Part shown: positions 41,507-50,296 of the stretch, piece by piece
How the letters are laid out: each line of letters opens with the position of its first letter
Numbering within the stretch: the stretch's first letter is position 1
Origin: Bacteroidales bacterium UBA3143
Lineage (GTDB): Bacteria > Bacteroidota > Bacteroidia > Bacteroidales > Dysgonomonadaceae
Length of the DNA stretch: 64,000 bases
Reading direction: 5' to 3'
Assembly: GCA_002364735.1 (NCBI GenBank)
Contig: DEZB01000058.1
Coordinates: 4,052-68,051, forward strand
Translations under genes and position numbers: made by a program
Notes under the pieces: model-generated
What the model saw: only the letters and a program-made list of their open reading frames with translations
Database searches by the model: none
Told to the model about the DNA's origin: nothing

Positions 41507-43478
41507 TAACTCAGTAATATATCGCCCCATACACAGACTATTGGTAGCTAATAGAGGAGAGATTGCTGTGCGAATTATTCGTACTGCAAGAAAGATGGGC
41601 ATTACCACCATAGGAATAGTCACTCAATCTGAACCTCAAACTACAGCAGATGAAGCAATTCTATTAGAAGGTGACACCCTTGCTGAAACATATTTAAATG
41701 TAAAAGCAATTATCAATGCTGCATTAACAAAAAAAGTAGATGCCATTCATCCGGGTTATGGTTTTTTATCCGAAAATCCATTACTGGTAGAAGCAACAAA
41801 TCAGGCAGGATTAATTTTTGTAGGACCTACTGCTGATGTCATTCGAAAAATAGGAGATAAAACCAATGCACGCCATGTTGCTCAATCTTTGGATATACCT
41901 ATAACCAAAGGTTTATTTGGAACAGTGGAGGAGATATACAAGAAGAAACAAGAGCTACCTTATCCCCTATTAATAAAAGCTGCAGCGGGTGGTGGTGGCA
42001 AAGCAATGTTAATGGTTACATCTCCCATTGAACTATACTCAAAGCTGAAACAAGTATCACGAGAGGCTGAGAGATACTTTGGCGACAAAACACTTTTGGT
42101 GGAGCAATTTATTGAAAACCCACGTCACATTGAGGTGCAAATTCTTGCCGATCAACATGGCAACTGTATACATCTATACGAACGTGAATGCTCCATACAA
42201 CGTCGCTATCAGAAAATAATTGAAGAGTCACCCTCTCCGTTTATAACAGTAGAGCTTAGAGAAAAGCTAACAAAGGATGCTTTAAAACTTTGCAAACACA
42301 TTGGCTATCAAAATGCTGGAACTGTTGAGTTTTTAGTGGATGAGAAGGCCAATTATTTTTTCTTAGAAGTAAATGCAAGAATTCAAGTGGAGCATCCCGT
42401 AACAGAAATGGTTACTTCCATTGATTTGGTAGAGCAGCAACTTCTCATTGCTATGGGTCTTCCTTTAAAGCTTTCACAAGATGACATAAAAATTAATGGT
42501 CATGCATTGGAATGCAGAATTTATGCAGAAGATCCTCAAAATAACTTCCAACCATCTCCTGGAAATATATTGGGTGTGCAATGGCCAAAAGAAAACCTGG
42601 CTCGCACTGACACTTGGTTTGATAAACCTGTAGTAGTTCGTCCAGACTTCGATCCCATGCTTGCGAAAATAATTACCCATGCTCCTACCCGCTCCTATGC
42701 CATTGAGAAAATGAAAATGGCACTGCAATCTACCCTACTGATGGGTAACATCAATAATATTTGGTATTTGCAAAACATATTGGAAGATAACGATTTTAAT
42801 GCAGGTAATATTAATACAGGTTTTTGCGAAACATTTAAAGTTTCTGTTTTTGCTCCAACCGTAATGGAATCAGTTGTTGCGGCAATTCTTATTTGGCAGT
42901 TTCAAACAAAACTATTGGCTTCGAATATATGGGAAACATTGGGTTTTTACCGTATTAACAATCAAGTGAAGTATTTGATAAATGGCAAACTGATTAAAAT
43001 AGATTATAAGAAAGAAGAGGAACTATTCAACTTTTCACTTAATGAAGGAAGCCCGACAGCTATTTCTAATATTTTTATTACAGAAAACAATATAGAATTT
43101 TCGTTATACAATAAGGAACTTCAATTCAATTGGGTAATTACCCCCGACAATGAACTTCTTTTGGAGAAAGGAGTTGAGAGTTGGAAGGTGATTCCACACC
43201 ATCAATTGCCCAAAAACAATACATCCAAAAAAGTTATTAATTCTAATCACAATGGTGCTGGAGTTAAGGCTCCTATTCCAGGAAAAATTATTGAAATTAA
43301 TATTCAAGAAGGAGAATTGATAAAAGCAGGGAGTACCTTGATGATATTGGAGGCAATGAAGATGGAAAATAGTATACAGATGCCACGAGATGGCGTTATA
43401 AAAAAAATATTAATTGAGCATGGAAGTCAAGTAAAAGCCAATGAGCTTTTGGTGGAAATAGAGAATATTGAAAATTAA
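41499..43478 (+). CDS. liuD: Methylcrotonoyl-CoA carboxylase, biotin carboxylase/carrier (alpha) subunit
   Basis: A 659-residue protein from the ATG at 41499. Order: biotin carboxylase N-domain (HRLLVANRGEIAVRIIRTAR), ATP-grasp with KAAAGGGGKAM and EQFIENPRHIEVQILADQHG, catalytic region VEVNARIQVEHPVTE-type (here LEVNARIQVEHPVTEMVTS), a middle linker domain, and a C-terminal biotinyl domain with the acceptor Lys621 in EAMKMEN. Length suits the MCC alpha subunit (about 650-720). It carboxylates biotin with bicarbonate and ATP for the liuB product. It overlaps the hydratase gene by 8 bases, evidence of tight translational coupling. Confidence 0.93.
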   Translation: MSNNSVIYRPIHRLLVANRGEIAVRIIRTARKMGITTIGIVTQSEPQTTADEAILLEGDTLAETYLNVKAIINAALTKKVDAIHPGYGFLSENPLLVEATNQAGLIFVGPTADVIRKIGDKTNARHVAQSLDIPITKGLFGTVEEIYKKKQELPYPLLIKAAAGGGGKAMLMVTSPIELYSKLKQVSREAERYFGDKTLLVEQFIENPRHIEVQILADQHGNCIHLYERECSIQRRYQKIIEESPSPFITVELREKLTKDALKLCKHIGYQNAGTVEFLVDEKANYFFLEVNARIQVEHPVTEMVTSIDLVEQQLLIAMGLPLKLSQDDIKINGHALECRIYAEDPQNNFQPSPGNILGVQWPKENLARTDTWFDKPVVVRPDFDPMLAKIITHAPTRSYAIEKMKMALQSTLLMGNINNIWYLQNILEDNDFNAGNINTGFCETFKVSVFAPTVMESVVAAILIWQFQTKLLASNIWETLGFYRINNQVKYLINGKLIKIDYKKEEELFNFSLNEGSPTAISNIFITENNIEFSLYNKELQFNWVITPDNELLLEKGVESWKVIPHHQLPKNNTSKKVINSNHNGAGVKAPIPGKIIEINIQEGELIKAGSTLMILEAMKMENSIQMPRDGVIKKILIEHGSQVKANELLVEIENIEN

Positions 43479-43541
43479 TTCCTAAATTAGCACTTCAATT
43501 GAAACTTACAAAAAAACAACAACATAACTTTATAATTATAC

Positions 43542-44687
43542 ATGTATATATTCCCTAACGAAAAACAAGAAGAAGAGAGGCTTAAAATTCGTGCATTTGC
43601 AGAGGAAGTAATAGCTCCGCAGGCAGCTCAATTGGATGAAGAAGAGCGATTTTCCTCTGAACTAACCAGAAAAATGGGCGAGCAAGGATTATTAAGCATG
43701 GTTGCCCCAAAAATATACGGAGGTCAAGAAAAAGACACCCTATCCTATATCATAGCAGTAGAAGAATTGACACGCGTAGATAGTTCACAAGCTGCTACGG
43801 TAGTTGCACATAATAGCTTGGGATTAACGCCCCTTATAAATTATGCTTCTACAGAGCAAAAAGAAAAATATCTGCCCGAATTGATTTCGAATCATAAACT
43901 TTGGGCATTTGGCTTGACTGAGGAGAATGCAGGATCTGATGCACGTGGTACTGAAACAACTGCTATTAGAGATGGAGATGAGTGGGTAATTAATGGATCT
44001 AAAAGATACATTACCAATGCATCCACACCTCTCACTATGGGTGTTACACTGCAAGTGATGACCAATGGCGACAATGGACAACCCCAATTGACGACTATAT
44101 TAGTTGAGAACGGAACTCCAGGTTTTGAAGCAAAGCGAATGTTGGGCAAGATGATGTGGCGCGCAGCAGATACAGCAAGACTTACCTTTAAAGATTGTCG
44201 CGTTCCCTACTCTAATTTATTGGGACAAGAAGGACAAGGGATACGCTATATGCTCAAAACGCTTGATGGCGGACGACTTTCCATAGCTGCCATGGGATTG
44301 GGCTTAGCACAAGGTGCATTTGAAATGGCGCTCAAGCACGCAAAAACTCGCAAACAGTTTGGTAAAGCCATTGGACGCAATCAAGCTATTGGATTCAAGT
44401 TGGCAGATATGAGTATGAAAATAGAGTTGGCTCGAAACACGCTTTACCGTGCATGTATTTTAAAAGACAACGGTCGACCCTACTCCAAAGAAGCAGCAAT
44501 GGCGAAACTATATACATCAGAAATAGCCAAAGAGGTTGCCGACGAAGCAGTTCAGATTTTTGGTGGTGCCGGACTGTATAAAGATAATCCGATTGAACGA
44601 TTCTACAGGGATCAAAGACTGCTGCAAGTGGGTGAAGGAACTTCTGAAATTTTGCGATTGGTTATTGCCAGAGGTTTGGGCTTGTAA
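43542..44687 (+). CDS. Acyl-CoA dehydrogenase (SCAD-type; probable step in branched-chain acyl-CoA oxidation)
   Basis: A 381-residue flavoprotein of normal length. Flavin and substrate motifs include FGLTEENAGSDARGT and WVINGSKRYITNA. By context it should oxidise isovaleryl-CoA to 3-methylcrotonyl-CoA for the carboxylase. The catalytic base pattern does not fit classical isovaleryl-CoA dehydrogenase: the C-terminal motif is LLQVGEGTSEILR, with Glu in the position used by short- and medium-chain enzymes (isovaleryl enzymes have GAGTSE there), and the helix that carries their Glu (LDLERL) reads LDGGRLS. It thus looks like a short-chain or 2-methyl-branched-type enzyme, or a different solution for isovalerate. 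It starts 63 bases after liuD. Confidence 0.88.
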   Translation: MYIFPNEKQEEERLKIRAFAEEVIAPQAAQLDEEERFSSELTRKMGEQGLLSMVAPKIYGGQEKDTLSYIIAVEELTRVDSSQAATVVAHNSLGLTPLINYASTEQKEKYLPELISNHKLWAFGLTEENAGSDARGTETTAIRDGDEWVINGSKRYITNASTPLTMGVTLQVMTNGDNGQPQLTTILVENGTPGFEAKRMLGKMMWRAADTARLTFKDCRVPYSNLLGQEGQGIRYMLKTLDGGRLSIAAMGLGLAQGAFEMALKHAKTRKQFGKAIGRNQAIGFKLADMSMKIELARNTLYRACILKDNGRPYSKEAAMAKLYTSEIAKEVADEAVQIFGGAGLYKDNPIERFYRDQRLLQVGEGTSEILRLVIARGLGL

Positions 44688-44722
44688 ATGGTATTTGCAA
44701 AAAAAACAATCAAATAACTCAC

Positions 44723-46006
44723 ATGGAAATAGTAAAAGGATTTTCAAAACTTAGTCGAGAAGATAAAATAGCATTTATACAAGACAATATTCCGATGGTT
44801 GCTGATTTGTCGAAAGCTGCAAATAAGTACCGTCATACCACTAATCAAGCTATTTTTGATGATTTCTCTGAAAATACTTTGAGCAATTTCTATCTTCCTT
44901 ATGGAGTAGCTCCCAACTTCCTTATAGATGATAAGATGTATGTGCTACCCATGGTGATTGAAGAAAGTTCAGTAGTTGCTGCAGCTTCAAGAGCTGCTTC
45001 CTTTTGGGCAAACCATGGAGGTTTTAAAACAACAGTGCACGACTCTTTGAAAATTGGGCACCTTTGGTTTCAATGGGATGGTGATGCAAGTGTGTTACAA
45101 AGTCATTCTTCCACACTTCACACATACTTGAAAACATCAGTAAAGAAGATAACTAACAATATGGAAGAAAGAGGAGGTGGAATTGAAGTTATTCTGTTTA
45201 TACCACAGCCTCAACTAACCAATGTGTGGCAAATGCAAGTCTCATTTAGGACAGCCGATAGTATGGGCGCCAACTTCATCAATACTTGTTTGGAAGGAAT
45301 GAAAGAGCCATTACGTGACTATTTTGATGAACATAGTTTACCCCCAGCCGAAATCATAATGGCCATACTCTCTAACTACACACCTGAATGTATAGTTACT
45401 TGCGAAGTAAGTTGTAAAGTTGATCAGTTAACACCTTACGCTGCTGATCTGTCACCAAATGAATTTGCCAAACGCTTTAAGTTGGCTATGGATATTGCAC
45501 ATCACAATATAGAACGTGCTGTAACACACAACAAAGGTATATTTAATGGGATAGATGCCGTAGTGTTGGCTACAGGCAATGACTTTAGAGCAGTAGAAGC
45601 TGCAGGACATGCATTTGCATCGCGTGATGGACAATACTGTTCTTTGTCCAAATGCGAAATAACACATGAAGAAGAATTCAAGCTTTCTCTCACACTCCCA
45701 TTAGCATTAGGCACTGTGGGTGGATTGACTCGCTTGCACCCATTGGCAGCATTAAGCATGGAGATTTTACAGAATCCATCTGCAGAAGAACTTATGAGTA
45801 TTACTGCATCTGCTGGCTTAGCCAATAATTTTGCAGCGGTGGCTTCATTGGTAACCACGGGCATTCAGAAAGGTCACATGAAACTGCATTTATCCAATAT
45901 TCTAACAAGTTTCGATGCCACCCCCGAAGAGATAGTAAGAACAGAAGCATATTTTTCGGATAAAACTGTAAGCTTACAGAAAGTGAGGGAATTCTTAAAA
46001 CGATAA
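44723..46006 (+). CDS. mvaA: Class II hydroxymethylglutaryl-CoA reductase
   Basis: A 427-residue HMG-CoA reductase of the bacterial class II type. Hallmarks are ENTLSNFYLPYGVAPNFLID (about residues 52-71), the catalytic PMVIEESSVVAAAS, the nucleotide-binding DSMGANFINTCLEG, ATGNDFRAVEAAGHAFASRD, and LPLALGTVGGLTRLHPLA. The enzyme interconverts HMG-CoA and mevalonate. Although this class is often labelled degradative, here the mevalonate kinase and decarboxylase genes follow on the same strand, so the biosynthetic direction is likely. It stands directly after leucine breakdown genes whose end product is HMG-CoA, 35 bases past the acyl-CoA dehydrogenase stop, which suggests that leucine-derived HMG-CoA is its substrate. 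Confidence 0.92.
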   Translation: MEIVKGFSKLSREDKIAFIQDNIPMVADLSKAANKYRHTTNQAIFDDFSENTLSNFYLPYGVAPNFLIDDKMYVLPMVIEESSVVAAASRAASFWANHGGFKTTVHDSLKIGHLWFQWDGDASVLQSHSSTLHTYLKTSVKKITNNMEERGGGIEVILFIPQPQLTNVWQMQVSFRTADSMGANFINTCLEGMKEPLRDYFDEHSLPPAEIIMAILSNYTPECIVTCEVSCKVDQLTPYAADLSPNEFAKRFKLAMDIAHHNIERAVTHNKGIFNGIDAVVLATGNDFRAVEAAGHAFASRDGQYCSLSKCEITHEEEFKLSLTLPLALGTVGGLTRLHPLAALSMEILQNPSAEELMSITASAGLANNFAAVASLVTTGIQKGHMKLHLSNILTSFDATPEEIVRTEAYFSDKTVSLQKVREFLKR

Positions 46007-46060
46007 ATATCTTTTTAACTGGCAAATTGAAATAGTCATAACGCACAACTTTACTAAATC

Positions 46061-46987
46061 ATGAAAGAATATCACGCCCATGGAAAACTATTAATAACTG
46101 GTGAGTATTTAGTTCTTAAAGGAGCTTTGGCTTTGGCTACACCGCTTTACAAAGGACAAACACTTACAGTTCAAGAATCCAAAGAACTGGGACTAAGTTG
46201 GCGTGCTGAAACTCTTAATGGTTTATGGTTTAAGTTAAACTTTGATGATAATCTGAATATTATTGAAACCACCGATAATAAAAAAGCGGAGAACCTACAA
46301 CTCATGCTTAGAAAGTGTGTAGAACAAAATCCAACTATTCAAAATAAACTCAACTACAGCTCTGTAACCACAATGTTAGAGTTTGAAACAAATTGGGGAT
46401 GGGGCAGCAGCTCTACCCTACTACATCTTTTAGAACAATGGTTAGAAATAGATCCTTATCAATTGATGGATAAAACAATAGGCGGCTCTGGCTACGATAT
46501 TGCTTGTGCAAGTGCTACTCAACCAATATTTTATCAACGTATTAAAGGTGAAGCTCCACTAATTTCATCTGCCCCTTTTAATCCTCCTTTTATTGAAAAA
46601 ATGGGAATTGTATACCTCAATAAAAAACAAGACTCATCAAAGCAAGTTAAGTCTTTTTTGGAATCTTCTTCAAACAATGAGAGTATGATTGAAAATATAA
46701 CTGCTCTTTCCAATGAGTTCACAACTGCAGATGAGATAGATACACTTATGACCCTAATGCAACAGCATGAAGAGCTCATTGCACAAGCAACTGGTCTTAC
46801 TCCTGTTCAAAAATTATTGTTCCCTAAGTTTGAAGGAGCAATCAAATCATTGGGCGCTTGGGGTGGAGACTTCGCTCTTTTTCTTTCAGAGAAAGATTAT
46901 GCTATTAATAAAGAATGGTTCGAATCAAAAGGATATCCAATTGTGATGCCACTTCAAGAAGTAATTGTAAACAAACAAATCATATAA
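46061..46987 (+). CDS. GYDIA family GHMP kinase (candidate phosphomevalonate kinase)
   Basis: A 308-residue GHMP-fold kinase. The N-terminal strand HGKLLITGEYLVLKGALALA is the family start; the phosphate loop reads NWGWGSSSTLLHLL, and the name-giving motif GGSGYDIACA lies at about residue 147. The Gly-Asp-Phe segment GGDFALFL is the third GHMP motif. NCBI uses the name GYDIA family for this Bacteroidota group. Because a mevalonate kinase and a decarboxylase are both present nearby and no other candidate is, it is the best candidate for the phosphomevalonate kinase step. That is inferred from position and fold and has not been shown here. It starts 54 bases after the reductase gene. Confidence 0.85.
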   Translation: MKEYHAHGKLLITGEYLVLKGALALATPLYKGQTLTVQESKELGLSWRAETLNGLWFKLNFDDNLNIIETTDNKKAENLQLMLRKCVEQNPTIQNKLNYSSVTTMLEFETNWGWGSSSTLLHLLEQWLEIDPYQLMDKTIGGSGYDIACASATQPIFYQRIKGEAPLISSAPFNPPFIEKMGIVYLNKKQDSSKQVKSFLESSSNNESMIENITALSNEFTTADEIDTLMTLMQQHEELIAQATGLTPVQKLLFPKFEGAIKSLGAWGGDFALFLSEKDYAINKEWFESKGYPIVMPLQEVIVNKQII

Positions 46988-46992
46988 TATTT

Positions 46993-47301
46993 ATGTCGAA
47001 AACTAATTTTCAACACAAAGAAGAAATCAAATTAAGCGACTATTTGGCGCTCGAGAGAACCCGACTTGCAAATGAAAGAACACTGTTTTCTTATATACGC
47101 ACTGCACTCTACCTAACGCTTGGAGGAATCGCATTTTTGCAAATGAACGATTTCAAAAACATCAAATGGCTGGCTCCAATATGTTTTTTGTTGAGCATTG
47201 TAATCCTTATAATGGGCATTGCAAAATACATCTTGATGAAAAGAGCATTGAAGAGATATTATACAACCTCCTGGTCTCAGAAAGTTCAAATTGAACCATA
47301 A
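46993..47301 (+). CDS. DUF202 family membrane protein
   Basis: A 102-residue protein from the ATG at 46993 (MSKTNFQHKEEIKLSDYLAL). The DUF202 signature is ALERTRLANERTLFSYIRTA, followed by two membrane helices (LYLTLGGIAFLQM; PICFLLSIVILIMGIAKYIL). Bacterial members (YidH) and related domains of yeast Vtc proteins are of unknown or phosphate-related function. It lies inside the mevalonate gene run, 5 bases after the GHMP kinase stop and 62 bases before mvaD, so it is cotranscribed; its role there is unclear. Confidence 0.87.
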   Translation: MSKTNFQHKEEIKLSDYLALERTRLANERTLFSYIRTALYLTLGGIAFLQMNDFKNIKWLAPICFLLSIVILIMGIAKYILMKRALKRYYTTSWSQKVQIEP

Positions 47302-47363
47302 AGTTGTATAGTTGTTTTATGAAATTATTAAACAAACTTATTCGTATTCAATACACTTAATCA

Positions 47364-48428
47364 ATGACCCATAATAAAACCAAAGAAATAACCGTAGAGT
47401 GGACAAGTCCTTCCAATTTGGCTATCGTCAAATATTGGGGAAAAAAAGATATTCAAAAACCATTAAATCCGAGCATCAGCTTTTCATTAAAGAATGCAGT
47501 AACTACAACACGTGTGAGTGCAGTACCCTCTAAACAAGGAGGTTTTACTTTTTCTTTAGATGGCAACAAAAAAGAGACATTCAATGCTAAGGTTGCTAAT
47601 TTACTGAAAATGGCATCATCCACACTTCCTTTTATTATAAAGCATCATTTAACAATAGAAAGCTCAAACACATTTCCTCATTCCTCAGGCATTGCTTCAT
47701 CGGCAAGTAGCATGAGTGCTCTTGCGCTGTGCTTGGTAGATCTACAACAAATAATTAATTGCGAAATAGATCAAAACATGGATCTCCAAATGGTTTCAGA
47801 GATAGCACGCTTGGGTTCTGGAAGTGCTGCACGATCCGTTTATGGCGGTTGGACAATTTGGGGAGAAACCCCATCCATCGAAGAGAGCAGTGACAACTAT
47901 GCAGTGAAGCTTCCCAATATTCACGAAAACTTTATGCAGATAGCCAACGCCATACTCATCATTGAGCCTAATAGAAAAAAAGTGAGCAGCAGTCAAGGGC
48001 ATGCTTTAATGAATAACCATCCTTATGGTGAGGCGCGCATCAAACAGGCCAATGACAATGCACAGCAATTGTTGAAGGTGTTAGAGTTAGGCAATTGGAA
48101 TCAGTTTTTCGATATTGCTGAAAATGAAGCCCTATCATTGCACGCACTCATGATGAGCTCCAATCCTGGTTACACGCTCCTTCATCCCAACAGTCTAAAG
48201 GTAATTGAAGAGGTTAGAAGAGTTAGATTAGAAGAAAATCTACCAGTGGGATTTAGCATGGATGCTGGCCCAAATGTTCACTTACTCTATCCAAAAAGAG
48301 AAGAATCAAAAGTTTTGTTTTGGATTGAAAGCAATATTAAACCACTTTGTCATCAAGAAGAAATAATTTATGACCAATTGGGTGATGGACCAGAAAAAAC
48401 AAACTTGATTAAGCTTAATGGTATTTAG
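47364..48428 (+). CDS. mvaD: Diphosphomevalonate decarboxylase
   Basis: A 354-residue GHMP-fold enzyme matching mevalonate diphosphate decarboxylase. Motifs are SPSNLAIVKYWGKKD (residues about 16-30, the substrate site), PLNPSISFSLK, FPHSSGIASSASSMSALALC (ATP loop) and ARLGSGSAARSVYGGWTIWG. It would yield isopentenyl diphosphate from mevalonate 5-diphosphate. In some bacteria the closest relatives act on phosphomevalonate instead; sequence alone cannot exclude that. The gene sits between the DUF202 gene and the mevalonate kinase gene (12-base gap). The stop is TAG then TAA. Confidence 0.92.
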   Translation: MTHNKTKEITVEWTSPSNLAIVKYWGKKDIQKPLNPSISFSLKNAVTTTRVSAVPSKQGGFTFSLDGNKKETFNAKVANLLKMASSTLPFIIKHHLTIESSNTFPHSSGIASSASSMSALALCLVDLQQIINCEIDQNMDLQMVSEIARLGSGSAARSVYGGWTIWGETPSIEESSDNYAVKLPNIHENFMQIANAILIIEPNRKKVSSSQGHALMNNHPYGEARIKQANDNAQQLLKVLELGNWNQFFDIAENEALSLHALMMSSNPGYTLLHPNSLKVIEEVRRVRLEENLPVGFSMDAGPNVHLLYPKREESKVLFWIESNIKPLCHQEEIIYDQLGDGPEKTNLIKLNGI

Positions 48429-48440
48429 TAATAAAACGAT

Positions 48441-49421
48441 ATGCCCACATCTTTAAATACACCAAACAAATCTTTCTACTCCAAGGTTATGCTTTTTGGT
48501 GAGTATAGCATCATTTGTGGATCTATGGCATTAACAATACCATACAGGCATTTCAAAGGATCATTGAAATTCCTCAATAAAGATCAATCCACAGATATAG
48601 ATTTTGCACAAAGCAGTAATCAGAAACTGAGAGATTATTATCAAAAGTATCTTCTACCCACTGGCAATAGGGGTGGATTACCAATTAAGTTCAATTACAA
48701 ATCATTGGAGCAAGATATTAGCGATGGGTTGTATTTCGAATCGTCAATTCCAGAAGGATATGGCTTGGGTAGCAGTGGAGCTTTAGTTGCTGCACTCTAT
48801 CACCGTTTTATAGAAGATGAGAAGACATCATCTCATCCAATCACCCCCCAGCTAAATATTCCGAAAGTAAAAAAAGATTTGGCTGTTTTAGAGTCTTGGT
48901 TCCATGGCACAAGTTCTGGTATTGACCCTCTCATTTGCTATATTGGTCAACCGTTACTTATAAAGGAAGATAAAACAATTCTTCCTGTTAATTTACCACA
49001 CTATAATCTACATCCCGACGATGCCGTTTTTTTAATCAACAGTGGCAGTTCCGTTAAAACAGCCCCTTTGGTAGATCAATTCATCAAGGATTGTGAGAAT
49101 CCATCATTTAAACAGAGAATGCTCTCTGAATATATACCACTAAACAACAGTTGTATTGAAGCACTCATAGATGCAGATATCGAAAAGTTCACAAAAAATG
49201 TGCAAGCTCTCTCTGCTTTTCAAGCAAAATATTTCTATCGAATGATTCCGTCTACCATAAAGGATGATTGGGAGTACGGCATTTCTTCAGGAAAGTTTAC
49301 GCTAAAGCTTTGCGGCTCTGGCGGTGGAGGTTTTATGTTAGGATTTACACACCATTATAAAGAAGTGAGCGAAAGGTTTAAAGAAAAAGGGGTTGAGATA
49401 ATTCCAGTGTATAAAGATTGA
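48441..49421 (+). CDS. mvk: Mevalonate kinase family protein
   Basis: A 326-residue GHMP kinase. The start YSKVMLFGEYSIICGSMALT has the family pattern K(V/I)MLFGEY; the phosphate loop is SSIPEGYGLGSSGALVAALY; HGTSSGIDPLICY carries the catalytic Asp; the C-terminal motif is CGSGGGGFMLGF. These fit mevalonate kinase of Bacteroidota. It phosphorylates mevalonate from the reductase three genes upstream. It is the last gene of the same-strand run (stop TGA); 202 bases follow before the next gene. A separate specificity such as phosphomevalonate cannot be fully excluded, because two GHMP kinases are present. Confidence 0.88.
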   Translation: MPTSLNTPNKSFYSKVMLFGEYSIICGSMALTIPYRHFKGSLKFLNKDQSTDIDFAQSSNQKLRDYYQKYLLPTGNRGGLPIKFNYKSLEQDISDGLYFESSIPEGYGLGSSGALVAALYHRFIEDEKTSSHPITPQLNIPKVKKDLAVLESWFHGTSSGIDPLICYIGQPLLIKEDKTILPVNLPHYNLHPDDAVFLINSGSSVKTAPLVDQFIKDCENPSFKQRMLSEYIPLNNSCIEALIDADIEKFTKNVQALSAFQAKYFYRMIPSTIKDDWEYGISSGKFTLKLCGSGGGGFMLGFTHHYKEVSERFKEKGVEIIPVYKD

Positions 49422-49623
49422 ACGGTTATTATCCGATCACTTCTAAGAATAACAAATTGCACGATAGTATATTAACCACATTGGAGCTTTAATTTAAACA
49501 GAGAGGTAAGCAAATATATTGCTGTAAATCAAATATGCTTTATCTTAATACAGATCAAGATACTTTGCACCCTAATTTATTACTACCTAAAAAATTCGCA
49601 TCTTTGTATTAAAACTAACAGTT

Positions 49624-50295
49624 ATGAATTTTAAAGACAAAGAACTTATTATATTCGATTTAGACGGGACATTGATTGACAGCATGCCCGATCTTGCCCA
49701 AGCTATAAATAGCATGTTATTACATTTCGAGCTTACACCTTTAACCGAAGAAGAGGCTACTCTATTTATTGGTAATGGTGCAGTAAAACTTGTAGAGCGT
49801 TCATTAGAGCATGCATTGAAACATAAAGAAGTTACTGAGGAGTTATTTAAAAAGGCTTTTGATTTTTACACTAAAGCCTATAGAGAGGTTGTCTGCGATA
49901 AAACTTATTTGTATCCAGGTGTTTTAGAAACGCTTCAATATCTTGATAATAAAGGATACGATATGACGATATGCACAAACAAGCCATTCGAGTTTATTGA
50001 GCCAATTTTAGATACACTATCAATAAAACAATACTTTAAGTCTTGGCTTGGTGGAGACTCTTTACCATTGAAAAAGCCAGATGCAGCACCTCTTTTGCAC
50101 TTTGCAGAAAAAATGAATAAAGATATAGAGAAGTGCATAATGGTGGGTGATTCTAAAAATGATATACTTGCTGCTCAAAACGCAAAAATGGAAAGTATAG
50201 GGGTAAGCTATGGTTATAACTACAACGAGCATATTTCAAATTACGTCCCCACTAAAGTAGTTGATAATTTTAATGAACTAATAGCTTTTTTTTAA
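49624..50295 (+). CDS. HAD family phosphatase, phosphoglycolate phosphatase-like
   Basis: A 223-residue HAD-IA enzyme. Motif I is IIFDLDGTLIDS with the nucleophile Asp12 and the acid Asp14; motif II is MTICTNKP; motif III/IV are KKPDAAP and MVGDSKNDILAAQ. The pattern DGTLIDS-PDL of Gph is seen (DSMPDLAQA). It would hydrolyse 2-phosphoglycolate or another sugar phosphate. It ends one base before the start of a FAD-dependent oxidoreductase gene, so the two are cotranscribed and perhaps translationally coupled. Confidence 0.9.
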   Translation: MNFKDKELIIFDLDGTLIDSMPDLAQAINSMLLHFELTPLTEEEATLFIGNGAVKLVERSLEHALKHKEVTEELFKKAFDFYTKAYREVVCDKTYLYPGVLETLQYLDNKGYDMTICTNKPFEFIEPILDTLSIKQYFKSWLGGDSLPLKKPDAAPLLHFAEKMNKDIEKCIMVGDSKNDILAAQNAKMESIGVSYGYNYNEHISNYVPTKVVDNFNELIAFF

Positions 50296-50296
50296 G

